Of a DNA stretch of 36,104 bases, positions 17,017 through 24,106 are shown piece after piece. A program made the position numbers and the translations under genes. Position 1 is the stretch's first letter; every line of letters starts with the position of its first letter. The notes under the pieces were generated by a model. The model made no database searches and was not told the DNA's origin. It saw only the letters and a program-made list of their open reading frames with translations. The DNA comes from Aneurinibacillus thermoaerophilus (GTDB lineage: Bacteria > Bacillota > Bacilli > Aneurinibacillales > Aneurinibacillaceae): contig NZ_FNDE01000025.1 of the NCBI RefSeq assembly GCF_900099925.1, positions 1 through 36,104 on the forward strand, in the 5' to 3' direction.

Positions 17017-18376
17017 ATACGAAAATCTTGCCTGGATTTAAAATGTTATTCGGGTCAAGTGCACGCTTTACCGCATACATAACATCCAGCGCATTTCCGT
17101 GCTCCATTCGCTGATATTTCGCCTTGCCAAGTCCTACGCCGTGCTCGCCTGTGCAGGTACCACCGCGACTTAGTGCATAGCGCACAATCTCGGCGTTAAC
17201 CGCTTCCGCCTGCTGCATTTCCTCTGGTTGATCCGGATCTATCATTAGCAAGGAATGAAAATTTCCGTCGCCTACATGGCCGACAATACCGCCTACCATC
17301 CCTGTTTTCTCCAGCAACCCGCGCGCGTGTTCAATCGCGCCCGCCAGTTCGGATAGGGGCAGACATACATCCGTTGTTATCGCCTTTTTACCCGGATATC
17401 CATGAAGAAACGCATATGCGAGATGATGACGCGCTTCCCAGAGCGCCGCCTGCCTGAGCGAATCCGTCTCAAACACAAAGCCCCCGCACCCATTTTCCTC
17501 CGCCAATTCTCTTGCAAACGCCAGATCGTGTTTCAATCCAGCCTCATTACCATGAAATTCAAAGAAAAGCGTCGCGCATTCCGGATAGTCGGTTCCTTTG
17601 TACATGTTCACCTGCCGCACCGATTGTCCGTCCACTAACTCCATACGCGCCACAGGAATCGCCGCTCCCATGATGGCGCACGCTGTCCTCACCGCGTCGC
17701 CGACGGTTGGAAAACTGGCCCTCGCCGTCACCGACATTTCCGGAATACCATATAGACGAAGCGTAATCTCTGTGAATACGCCCAACGTTCCTTCAGAACC
17801 AACAAACAGCCCATTCAAATGGTAACCGGAAGACGATTTAGCAGCCATGCTACCGGTACGTATCATTGTGCCATCAGCCAGCACTACTTCCATATCGCGC
17901 ACTTGATCTCTCATAATACCGTATCGTACCGCTGTTGTTCCGCTTGCGTTGGTAGCGGCCATGCCGCCGATCGTCGCATCCGCCCCCGGGTCAACAGAAA
18001 AGAACAGCCCGTATTTCTTCAGTTCCTTATTTAACTGCATCCTAGTTACCCCCGGTTGTACGCGAACGAGAAAATCTTGTGGCCGTACTTCAACAATCTT
18101 ATTCATCATTTGAAAACTAAGCGAAATCCCACCCTGCTGTGGAATAACCTGCCCTTCTAATCCCGAACCGATCCCGAACGGCACGACCGGTACCCGGTTC
18201 TCATTGGCCCATTTCAAAATGCGGCTTACTTCTTCTGTCGTCTTCGGAAAAATCACCGCGTCAGGCAACTTGGGCGTATGATAGGATTCATCCTTGCTAT
18301 GCTGCGCGAGCATCGTCGGATTGGCAGTGACTCTCTCCGGCTCTACTATCTCTTTTAACGCTTCTACAATATTCAC
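17012..18376 (-). CDS. glcD: FAD-linked oxidase, GlcD / D-lactate dehydrogenase type
   Basis: The 454-residue flavoprotein of the VAO/PCMH family has an N-terminal FAD-binding_4 domain (about 35-215) with PVVPFGIGSGLEGQVIPQQG and PGADATIGGMAATNASGTTA. A C-terminal FAD-oxidase_C domain ends in CTGEHGVGLGKAKY and LDPNNILNPGKIF. Such enzymes oxidise glycolate, D-lactate or other 2-hydroxy acids. GlcE and GlcF partners are not adjacent, which favours a stand-alone D-lactate dehydrogenase type. It starts at GTG 18376 with AAAGGAG at 8 nt; the nearby ATG is out of frame and hits a stop at once. It runs 24 nt behind the ABC ATPase gene, so the two may be cotranscribed. Confidence 0.85.
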   Translation of the reverse strand: MNIVEALKEIVEPERVTANPTMLAQHSKDESYHTPKLPDAVIFPKTTEEVSRILKWANENRVPVVPFGIGSGLEGQVIPQQGGISLSFQMMNKIVEVRPQDFLVRVQPGVTRMQLNKELKKYGLFFSVDPGADATIGGMAATNASGTTAVRYGIMRDQVRDMEVVLADGTMIRTGSMAAKSSSGYHLNGLFVGSEGTLGVFTEITLRLYGIPEMSVTARASFPTVGDAVRTACAIMGAAIPVARMELVDGQSVRQVNMYKGTDYPECATLFFEFHGNEAGLKHDLAFARELAEENGCGGFVFETDSLRQAALWEARHHLAYAFLHGYPGKKAITTDVCLPLSELAGAIEHARGLLEKTGMVGGIVGHVGDGNFHSLLMIDPDQPEEMQQAEAVNAEIVRYALSRGGTCTGEHGVGLGKAKYQRMEHGNALDVMYAVKRALDPNNILNPGKIFVF

Positions 18377-18399
18377 TTCATTCTCTCCTTTTTTCTAGT

Positions 18400-19176
18400 T
18401 TACTCCATCTGCATCCAGGCTCTCTCGTTGCGCCATGTCACATCAACTTTCGTGCCAAAGAAACGGGATAAGTTTTCAGACGTCATCAAACTTTCGGTTC
18501 TGCCCGCTCCATATACTTGTCCTTCTTTCAATAACAGCACATGCTGGAACACCGGAACAATTTCTTCGATATGATGAGAAACATAAATCATCGTTGGTCC
18601 CCCCGGTCGGCTGCCCATTTCCTGTACCCGATCCAATAATTGCTCACGCGCAAAAATATCCAGTCCCGTGGCAGGTTCATCAAGAATCAACAGAGCCGGA
18701 GATGCCATCAGCGCCCGCGCGATTAACACGCGCTGCTTCTCCCCTTGAGATAAACTCTCGTACACGCGTTTCTCCATACCACGGCACCCCATCTGTTCGA
18801 GCAAATGATACGCCTTCTCATAGTCTTCTTCTTGTGGCTTTTCATATAAAAGCCCCATAGAAGCTACTTTACCACTCAATACGATATTTTCTACCGTTTC
18901 GTTTTTATATAACTTTTCCTGCATAGAAGAGCTGACCCAGCCAATCAACTGACGAAGTTTACGCAAATCGTATTCACCGAACTTTTTGCCGAGCACGCGA
19001 ATCTCGCCTTTAGTCGGCCACATGTAGCCGTTGATAATGTTCAGCAAAGAAGTCTTTCCGGAACCGTTTAATCCCATGATGACCCAGTGCTCTCCAGGTT
19101 TTACCGACCATGTAATATCTCTCAATATGTATTTATTTTCCCGCTTCCAACTCACATTTTTAATCTCGATAACCAT
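18400..19176 (-). CDS. ABC transporter ATP-binding protein, YlmA-like
   Basis: The 258-residue single nucleotide-binding domain has Walker A GLNGSGKT (35-42), a Q-loop (LIGWVSSSMQ), signature LSQGEKQR, Walker B LLILDEPATGLD and the H-loop VSHH. It is closest in style to Bacillus YlmA and other solitary ABC ATPases without an encoded permease. The frame is open to 19203, but ATG 19176 has AAAGGAG at 7 nt and is preferred. No membrane partner is adjacent. The following gene encodes a flavoprotein. Whether it powers transport or acts in the cytosol is unknown. Confidence 0.85.
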   Translation of the reverse strand: MVIEIKNVSWKRENKYILRDITWSVKPGEHWVIMGLNGSGKTSLLNIINGYMWPTKGEIRVLGKKFGEYDLRKLRQLIGWVSSSMQEKLYKNETVENIVLSGKVASMGLLYEKPQEEDYEKAYHLLEQMGCRGMEKRVYESLSQGEKQRVLIARALMASPALLILDEPATGLDIFAREQLLDRVQEMGSRPGGPTMIYVSHHIEEIVPVFQHVLLLKEGQVYGAGRTESLMTSENLSRFFGTKVDVTWRNERAWMQME

Positions 19177-19373
19177 TTCTTGTCTCCTTTCTGTATACAT
19201 CACTTTTGCTTTTTTGGATCTTCTTTTGTGTCACTTATCATCATCTCATCATCTATTATAACTAAACAATAGCCCCAAATGGTGAGAATTGTCGGAATTC
19301 AAATGCACATTTTATTTCACGGTAAAACATGATATGCTAAGGCAAAAATAGAAAAAAAGGGGGGGGGAGACGT

Positions 19374-19490
19374 GTGTCTGACCAACCAGACCAACCAGCA
19401 CGGCTGAAGTGTTCTGTCTGCGGATTTTCACTGCAATGGTGGCTCGGCAAGTGGAAATGTATAAATTGCGGACAATGGAATGGCTGTTGA
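19374..19490 (+). CDS. 38-aa mini zinc-ribbon protein
   Basis: This short gene runs from GTG 19374 to TGA 19490. The product has two CxxC knuckles, KCSVCG (Cys13, Cys16) and KCINCG (Cys29, Cys32), twelve residues apart with a Trp-rich loop (QWWLGKW). A small treble-clef or rubredoxin-like zinc site is likely. The ribosome binding site is an extreme homopolymer, seven A followed by nine G, four bases before the start region. A nearby GTG at 19372 is in another frame and gives only 11 codons. The gene lies 65 nt upstream of the DUF502 gene in the same direction, so the two may form a transcript. No named family was recognised. Confidence 0.7.
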   Translation: MSDQPDQPARLKCSVCGFSLQWWLGKWKCINCGQWNGC

Positions 19491-19555
19491 GGAAACCCAG
19501 CCAGCAAGCCCGCAGGTCTGTGGAAAGAAGAATCATAAAAAGGAGCGTACCCCAT

Positions 19556-20143
19556 ATGAAACAAATCATCAAATGGTTCTTAAATGGACTGCTTATCGTG
19601 GCGCCAATCGGCGTGACGCTTTATCTTCTAGTTTATCTTTTCAAATTGGTAGACAGCCTGGGGAAGCGGATTCTGCTTTCCATGAATTTGCCTTCGATTA
19701 CCGGATTAGGAATTATTATTACGCTTGTCCTTATTGTGCTTATCGGATGTTTAAGCCAGCTCTGGTTAAGCCGTAAGCTACTTGCATGGACAGAACGATT
19801 GATCACGCGTTTTCCAGGGCTGAAGACAATATACAGCATGGTTAAAGATACAATAGAATCTCTCATCGGGGAAAAACGTTCTTTTTCGCAGGTTGTGCTC
19901 ATCACACACGAAGACGGCGGAAAGCGAATCGGATTCCTTACCGCCGAAAACGTAACTGCTTTTCATTTACATACATCTTATGTGGCGGTATATGTGCCGC
20001 ACGCCCTCCAAATAAGCGGCGAACTCCGACTCTACCCGCGCGATCGAATCGAATGTATAGATACTTCGGTGGAAGAAGCCATGCGCTTCTGCCTAACTGC
20101 CGGCGTCACTGCAAAAAAAGAGGGAGGAAAGCTTCGCGATTAA
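19556..20143 (+). CDS. DUF502 family membrane protein
   Basis: The 195-residue protein has two strong N-terminal membrane helices (about 4-27 and 45-70), then a soluble domain with SRKLLAWTERLITRFPGLKT, IYSMVKDTIESL and RIGFLTAENV, the conserved core of DUF502. Family function is unknown. The frame is open back to 19409, but ATG 19556 follows AAAAGGAG (10 nt) and gives the normal family length. Most of the upstream extension overlaps the mini zinc-ribbon gene in a different frame. It is probably cotranscribed with that gene. The subcellular site is the cytoplasmic membrane, with the C-terminal domain likely cytosolic. Confidence 0.85.
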   Translation: MKQIIKWFLNGLLIVAPIGVTLYLLVYLFKLVDSLGKRILLSMNLPSITGLGIIITLVLIVLIGCLSQLWLSRKLLAWTERLITRFPGLKTIYSMVKDTIESLIGEKRSFSQVVLITHEDGGKRIGFLTAENVTAFHLHTSYVAVYVPHALQISGELRLYPRDRIECIDTSVEEAMRFCLTAGVTAKKEGGKLRD

Positions 20144-20176
20144 ACCCGCGCACCTTTTCTTCCTTTTTCTTTTTGG

Positions 20177-20320
20177 TCAGTGTGTTTCAATACTCTGCTC
20201 TGCCGTAGGGCCTTTTCGTTCTTTGTCCGTGCTGCTGAAGCTGTTGACCGCCAGATTGACAGCGATAAACAAGATAATAACAAGCCAGAACCACCAACGT
20301 CTCCAAAAAGGCTTCACCAC
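20177..20320 (-). CDS. 47-aa single-span membrane protein
   Basis: A short frame from GTG 20320 to TGA 20177 encodes a basic, Trp-rich N terminus (MVKPFWRRWWFW), one membrane helix (LVIILFIAVNLAVNSF) and a polar tail. GAGGTG lies 7 nt upstream of the GTG. KPFW-x2-WWFW-type openings are common at the start of small Bacillales membrane proteins. It is convergent with the DUF502 gene. No function is known. A second, shorter candidate peptide lies upstream at 20349-20432. Confidence 0.6.
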   Translation of the reverse strand: MVKPFWRRWWFWLVIILFIAVNLAVNSFSSTDKERKGPTAEQSIETH

Positions 20321-20348
20321 CGAATGTCACCTCTCACGAAAAATTCAA

Positions 20349-20432
20349 TCATCTATAGCCTAACAAATTTTTTAGAAAAAACAAAATAGAAGTAAACTCC
20401 TGTTCAATGATAAAAAATGTAAGACTCTTCAC
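20349..20432 (-). CDS. Possible 27-aa hydrophobic peptide upstream of the 47-aa gene
   Basis: AAAAGGAGG precedes GTG 20432 at an unusually short 4-nt spacing. The frame encodes MKSLTFFIIEQEFTSILFFL plus seven residues. It lies 28 nt before the 47-residue gene on the same strand and could be a leader peptide. The strong Shine-Dalgarno is the only real support. Confidence 0.25.
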   Translation of the reverse strand: MKSLTFFIIEQEFTSILFFLKNLLGYR

Positions 20433-20536
20433 CTATCCTCCTTTTCAAGAAAACACTACGTAAAACCGTTTTATGTTACTGCGAAAAAAGGTAATGTAAA
20501 AATAAAAACACATATTATAAAAGGGGGAAAAATGTT

Positions 20537-20854
20537 ATGTCTCGTGTGGATCGTATAGAAAGAAAAGTATCCGCAAGAACATCTATCAGCCTTAGCTTGT
20601 TTTTTTGCTCTTTGGTTTTATCACTTGTCTCATTTTTTTCTTCTTTTACCTCATATATTAAGCTGCTGGTGATTTTGCAATGGCTCACCACGCTCACCGG
20701 ACTAACGCTGGCCGCGACAACGGTCAGACCCGCCAAAAAACATCTGGCGCATAATTCGTTTTTCCTACAACTATCAATTACGACCATTATGCTTGGGTGC
20801 TTCGACCTTCTCTGGATTAGCTTTATGTCCTATATCCTGTCTATTCTGAGATGA
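20537..20854 (+). CDS. 105-aa small integral membrane protein of unknown function
   Basis: The N terminus MSRVDRIERKVSARTS is short and basic. It is followed by three hydrophobic stretches (about 17-40, 43-62 and 75-103) separated by the basic loop TTVRPAKKHLAHN. No family was recognised. ATG 20537 has AAGGGGG 9 nt upstream, and a hairpin terminator follows directly at 20861, so this is a monocistronic expressed unit. It is divergent from the 47-residue gene. It may be a membrane-stress or sporulation-type small protein, but nothing in the sequence shows which. Confidence 0.65.
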   Translation: MSRVDRIERKVSARTSISLSLFFCSLVLSLVSFFSSFTSYIKLLVILQWLTTLTGLTLAATTVRPAKKHLAHNSFFLQLSITTIMLGCFDLLWISFMSYILSILR

Positions 20855-20860
20855 GAAGAA

Positions 20861-20893
20861 AAAACTCGCGGGCAAACACCTCGCGAGCTTTTC
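20861..20893 (+). terminator. Terminator of the 105-aa membrane protein gene
   Basis: CTCGCG (20865-20870) and CGCGAG (20882-20887) form the stem, preceded by an A-tract and followed by CTTTTCC. Confidence 0.75.
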
Positions 20894-20971
20894 CTCTCCA
20901 CTAAAACAAATTCCCCTTAACAGGAGGAAATTTCAGTCTATTAACAAATATACCTCTTCCTCAGCAGAGGG

Positions 20972-21628
20972 TTATTTTTTTCCTATCATCAACCAAACAT
21001 ATCGGTTCAACTGCCGAGCAGAAAAACGTAAACCTACATCTTCAAAAGCTTCCTTTACCGTGGATAACAACGGATAATATTCTGTTTGCAAATCATTCAA
21101 TAACGTAAGCGCTCCTTGACTTCTTACTCGTTCATGAATAGCGTCTCTAGCCTCTTCATCCGCATATGCCGTATCCGCAAATACAATCATACCTTTCTCT
21201 GTCAAGCGATCGGCTAGTTCTTGGATCGCCCGCGCTTTTTGAGCATCCGTCAAATGATGGAACGCATATGTACTGACAATACCATCTACCTTTCCGATCT
21301 CTTCCGGAATGGAAAGAAAATGGCCGTCAGCAACGGTAAAATGCGGCAGCTTTCGCGCTGCAATCCTTCGCATATCCGGCGAAGGATCTACTCCATACAC
21401 ATCCCACTCTTTTTCGAGAAGATGTGCCGTTAAATTCCCTGTTCCGACTCCGATTTCCAGTACGCGACTTCCAGCCGGAAGGTTAAGTTCCTCGACCACT
21501 GTCCGCAAAATCTGCTCATATCCTTGAAAGACCTCAGCATATTCATCCTTTTTTTCAAATACCGTTTTGTCATACTGATCTGCCCATTGTTCAAACACAT
21601 GGTTGAACTGTACTTCACACTCTTTCAT
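20972..21628 (-). CDS. yrrT: SAM-dependent methyltransferase, YrrT-like
   Basis: The 218-residue class I methyltransferase has motif I VLEIGVGTGNL (56-66), acidic loop GVDPSPDM, and the family-specific IVSTYAFHHLTDAQKARAI and IVFADTAY. This matches the Bacillus YrrT type. In B. subtilis yrrT is the first gene of the mtnN-mccA-mccB methionine-to-cysteine operon and probably acts in SAM/homocysteine metabolism. Here it stands alone without mtnN or mcc genes, so that role is not supported by context. ATG 21628 follows AAAGGGAG at 9 nt. The stop codon sits beside a weak hairpin at 20952-20970. Confidence 0.85.
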   Translation of the reverse strand: MKECEVQFNHVFEQWADQYDKTVFEKKDEYAEVFQGYEQILRTVVEELNLPAGSRVLEIGVGTGNLTAHLLEKEWDVYGVDPSPDMRRIAARKLPHFTVADGHFLSIPEEIGKVDGIVSTYAFHHLTDAQKARAIQELADRLTEKGMIVFADTAYADEEARDAIHERVRSQGALTLLNDLQTEYYPLLSTVKEAFEDVGLRFSARQLNRYVWLMIGKK

Positions 21629-22015
21629 CGCTTCCGACTCCCTTTTTTAATTTACTATATGCTTCATTAAGCAAAAAGTCAATTATTCCAATTAATTTAA
21701 TCTATTTAATTCGTCATTTTTAAATAAGGAAGAGCCTGTTTAGCTAAAACTTCCCTATTTCTTTCCCCTTTCCTTAACACATGCCCTCTTAGCCGATATC
21801 CCTATCTTTCTGTTCCCACATACCCATTCATGTATGTTCTCCCAGTACCGCTGTAATTTAAAACGTATATATCGCTTTAAATCAATAAAGCAACATATAT
21901 TTTCCTTCTGAAGTGCAAGCAGGAAAAATTACCGATGTGCTAATCGCATAATATCACTTCGATGCGGAATTTTAAGACTAGGAATCACCAAAATTAACCT
22001 CAGGAGGCTATACAT
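21629..22015. other. 387-bp gap: no gene seen; contains the spore-gene promoter
   Basis: The sequence is AT- and pyrimidine-rich. I see no ORF with a ribosome binding site, no RNA gene and no clear repeat. The only signal is the CATAATA element at 21947-21953 serving the downstream spore-protein gene. Confidence 0.6.
21923..21953 (+). promoter_or_regulatory. sigma-G-type promoter of the SASP gene
   Basis: CATAATA (21947-21953) fits the sigma-G -10 consensus CATAHTA. A poor GAAAA -35 match lies about 18-19 bp upstream. Placement about 60 nt before the SASP start agrees with forespore expression known for this family. Confidence 0.5.
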
Positions 22016-22264
22016 ATGCAAAAAACTCAAGTAGCACCGGAAGCTCCTTTCATCACAAGAGCCCAAAAAAGCGACAATACGAATCAGCCGGTTGCTCCGC
22101 AAGCCAGAGCGGCGCTGGAACAGATGAAGCATGAAATCGTCGCCAAGCTTGGTATCACGCTTGGACCAGATGCTACTGCCCGCCAAAATGGCTACGTCGG
22201 TGGAGAAATTACCAAGCGTCTTGTGCGGATAGCGGAGCAACAGCTTAGCAAGGGCATCCATTAA
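22016..22264 (+). CDS. Alpha/beta-type small acid-soluble spore protein (SASP)
   Basis: The 82-residue DNA-coating spore protein contains both conserved blocks. The first, ARAALEQMKHEIVAKLGI (about 39-56), contains the Glu-Ile germination-protease cleavage region. The second is NGYVGGEITKRLVRIAEQQL. Such proteins saturate spore DNA and protect it from UV and heat, and are degraded by Gpr at germination. The N-terminal 35 residues (Pro/Gln/Asn-rich) are longer and less conserved than usual. ATG 22016 follows CAGGAGG. It is monocistronic behind a sigma-G-like promoter and shows that the organism sporulates. Confidence 0.93.
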   Translation: MQKTQVAPEAPFITRAQKSDNTNQPVAPQARAALEQMKHEIVAKLGITLGPDATARQNGYVGGEITKRLVRIAEQQLSKGIH

Positions 22265-22391
22265 ACGTTCACATAAGTGAAAGTTACGCGATTCTTTGCT
22301 TGGAGCCGGATCTCATCTCTTCGCTAAAATAAAGAAGCGTTCTCACTTTGTTGGAGTAACATACGAAGGCACACTATTGGCACACAAGCAC

Positions 22392-22421
22392 AAAAAAAGA
22401 CTGTCCTTTTGGACAGTCTTC
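22392..22421 (-). terminator. Terminator of the tRNA-Thr gene
   Basis: AAGACTGTCC (22397-22406) and GGACAGTCTT (22411-22420) form a perfect 10-bp stem with a TTTT loop. On the minus strand it is followed by TTTTTGTG. Confidence 0.85.
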
Positions 22422-22461
22422 ATCTTTTGCAACCCCAGTAACATCGAGGGTTTCAAATTGA

Positions 22462-22532
22462 TGCCCCCACGCGGAATCGAACCACGAACTGACCATTACG
22501 AGTGGCCTGTTATACCGTTTAACTATAGGGGC
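22462..22532 (-). tRNA. tRNA-Thr (anticodon CGT)
   Basis: The 71-nt gene folds as a cloverleaf. The acceptor GCCCCTA pairs with TGGGGGC, the D stem is GTTA/TAAC, and the anticodon stem GGCCA/TGGTC holds loop CTCGTAA. The T arm is CGTGG-TTCGATT-CCGCG, followed by discriminator A. The anticodon CGT reads ACG threonine codons, and the G1-C72, C2-G71 pairs agree with threonine identity. The 3' end reads TCA rather than encoded CCA, so CCA must be added by tRNA nucleotidyltransferase. It is a solitary gene with its own terminator at 22392. Confidence 0.93.
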
Positions 22533-22669
22533 AAATTCACTTTCTTCTATGCATGCAACCTTTATTGGCTGAGCATATCAACAAAGCTTTATTAAATTAT
22601 CAACACAAATCATTTTATAAAAAAGGCATCCAGCAGTCAAGCATTTTTTATCAAAATTAGCAGTAAAGG

Positions 22670-22719
22670 AAGCAAACAGAAAAAGGGCAACCACCCGGTT
22701 GCCTTTTTCATGTTTGCTT
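22670..22719. terminator. Extended terminator hairpin downstream of ald
   Basis: A core AAAAAGGGCAACC/GGTTGCCTTTTT stem (about 22680-22708) is enclosed by a second perfect pair, AAGCAAACA (22670-22678) and TGTTTGCTT (22711-22719). The result is one long near-perfect hairpin. It lies just past the ald stop codon and is symmetric. Confidence 0.85.
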
Positions 22720-22726
22720 TTTTTGA

Positions 22727-23860
22727 TTAAACGGCTACGGTTCCGTTGTTCAGTACTTCATTTACATCCACATACGTATAACCAAGCGCTTCAGCTACCG
22801 CTTTGTATGTTACTTTGCCGTCCACCACATTAATGCCGCGAGCAAGGGCGCGGTTTTCCAATGCCGCTTTCACATATCCTTTATCCGCGATTTGCAGCGC
22901 ATACGGTACCGTTACGTTAGTCAGCGCCATCGTGGAAGTTCGTGCTACAGCACCAGGCATATTCGCTACTGCGTAATGTACCACTCCATGCTTTACATAT
23001 GTCGGATCGCTGTGTGTTGTCACACGATCGATGGTTTCGATAGACCCACCTTGGTCGATCGCTACGTCAACGATTACAGATCCCGGTTCCATCGCTTTCA
23101 CCATGTCTTCCGTTACCAGACGCGGAGCGCGTGCGCCCGGAATAAGAACCGCGCCAATAAGCAAGTCCGCTTCTTTTACCGCTTTTGCAATATTATAACG
23201 GTTGGACATTAACGTCTGCACACGCCCCTGGAAAATTTCATCCAGATAACGCAGACGATCCGCATTAATGTCTAGCAATGTTACTTTCGCACCCATACCA
23301 AGGGCAATTTTCGCCGCATTCGTGCCTACAGTACCGCCGCCAACAATCGTTACGCGTCCGGCCTCCACACCTGGTACACCTGCCAGCAGTACGCCTTTGC
23401 CACCGTGGGATTTCTCTAGGAATTGCGCCCCAATTTGCACAGCCATACGTCCGGCCACTTCGCTCATCGGCGTCAGCAAAGGCAGTGCGCCATTATCCAG
23501 TTGAATGGTTTCGTATGCAATTGCCGTTACTTTCTTTTCAACCAGCGCCTTGGTCAGCTCCGGCTCCGGGGCAAGGTGTAAATAAGTGAAAAGTACAAGG
23601 CCTTCGCGGAAATACGGATACTCTTCCGGCAGCGGCTCCTTTACTTTCATAACCATGTCAGCGGCCCACGCTTCTTTAGCGGTCGCAACAATTTTCGCAC
23701 CTTCTTTTACATATTCCTCGTCTGTGAAACCGCTACCAAGACCGGCATTCTTTTCAATTAGCACTTCATGTCCCGCGTGCACAAACGCTGCCACCCCGGC
23801 AGGAGTAATAGCTACCCTGTTCTCGTTATTTTTTATCTCTTTTGGTACGCCAATAATCAT
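22727..23860 (-). CDS. ald: Alanine dehydrogenase
   Basis: The 377-residue NAD-dependent enzyme deaminates L-alanine to pyruvate and ammonium, and is needed in Bacillus for alanine use and normal sporulation. Catalytic and substrate residues are visible: Arg15 (ENRVAITP), Lys74 (MKVKEP) and His95 (YLHLAPE). The Rossmann motif [20 protein letters not shown] and the C-terminal [15 protein letters not shown] and [12 protein letters not shown] segments are complete. ATG 23860 follows GAGGAGG. The AdeR-like activator gene lies directly upstream in the same direction, with its own terminator between and a perfect palindrome at 24004-24023. Ald is therefore probably transcribed from its own AdeR-dependent promoter. 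Confidence 0.97.
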   Translation of the reverse strand: MIIGVPKEIKNNENRVAITPAGVAAFVHAGHEVLIEKNAGLGSGFTDEEYVKEGAKIVATAKEAWAADMVMKVKEPLPEEYPYFREGLVLFTYLHLAPEPELTKALVEKKVTAIAYETIQLDNGALPLLTPMSEVAGRMAVQIGAQFLEKSHGGKGVLLAGVPGVEAGRVTIVGGGTVGTNAAKIALGMGAKVTLLDINADRLRYLDEIFQGRVQTLMSNRYNIAKAVKEADLLIGAVLIPGARAPRLVTEDMVKAMEPGSVIVDVAIDQGGSIETIDRVTTHSDPTYVKHGVVHYAVANMPGAVARTSTMALTNVTVPYALQIADKGYVKAALENRALARGINVVDGKVTYKAVAEALGYTYVDVNEVLNNGTVAV

Positions 23861-24003
23861 GTTGATAAACCTCCTCTTTATTGGTAAAAAAACGGCTACC
23901 TATGCTTTTAGGCTATGTGTTCGTGCATGTTTATCTGTTTCTTTCATTTTATGCTTTTTTTATGAATTTTTCTTTGTCTTAAAGCTTAAAATCATTCGTT
24001 TTT

Positions 24004-24023
24004 ATTTGTGGATTTCCACAAAT
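24004..24023. promoter_or_regulatory. Perfect 20-bp palindrome upstream of ald, candidate AdeR site
   Basis: ATTTGTGGATTTCCACAAAT is self-complementary (9-bp arms, 2-bp centre) and lies about 145 bp before the ald start codon. It is flanked by a second inverted pair, AAAATCATT (23988-23996) and AATGATTTT (24021-24029). There is no following T-tract. AdeR is known to activate ald in B. subtilis, so this is the best candidate operator. The binding itself is inferred. Confidence 0.55.
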
Positions 24024-24071
24024 GATTTTTCATTAACGTGAATCCCCTTATTTATAGACTATCCAGCTATC

Positions 24072-24106
24072 AAAAAAGAATCCCTCAAAATTGAAGGATT
24101 CTTTTT
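24072..24106 (-). terminator. Terminator of the adeR-like gene
   Basis: The stem GAATCC-C-TCAA / TTGA-A-GGATTC is flanked by A- and T-tracts. Its right arm overlaps the adeR stop codon at 24105. On the minus strand TTTTTTG follows, separating adeR from ald transcription. Confidence 0.8.

Noticed and set aside
19372-19407. GTG at 19372 as start of a peptide before DUF502
   Set aside because: It gives only 11 codons. The overlapping GTG at 19374 gives the 38-codon CxxC protein.
20952-20975. CCTCT/AGAGG hairpin at the end of the methyltransferase gene as a terminator
   Set aside because: The stem is only five base pairs and the T-tract is on the plus side, so it is too weak to call as a terminator of the leftward gene.
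22296-22595. 99-codon plus-strand frame around 22300-22595
   Set aside because: It runs through the tRNA-Thr gene and its terminator hairpin on the opposite strand and has no ribosome binding site.
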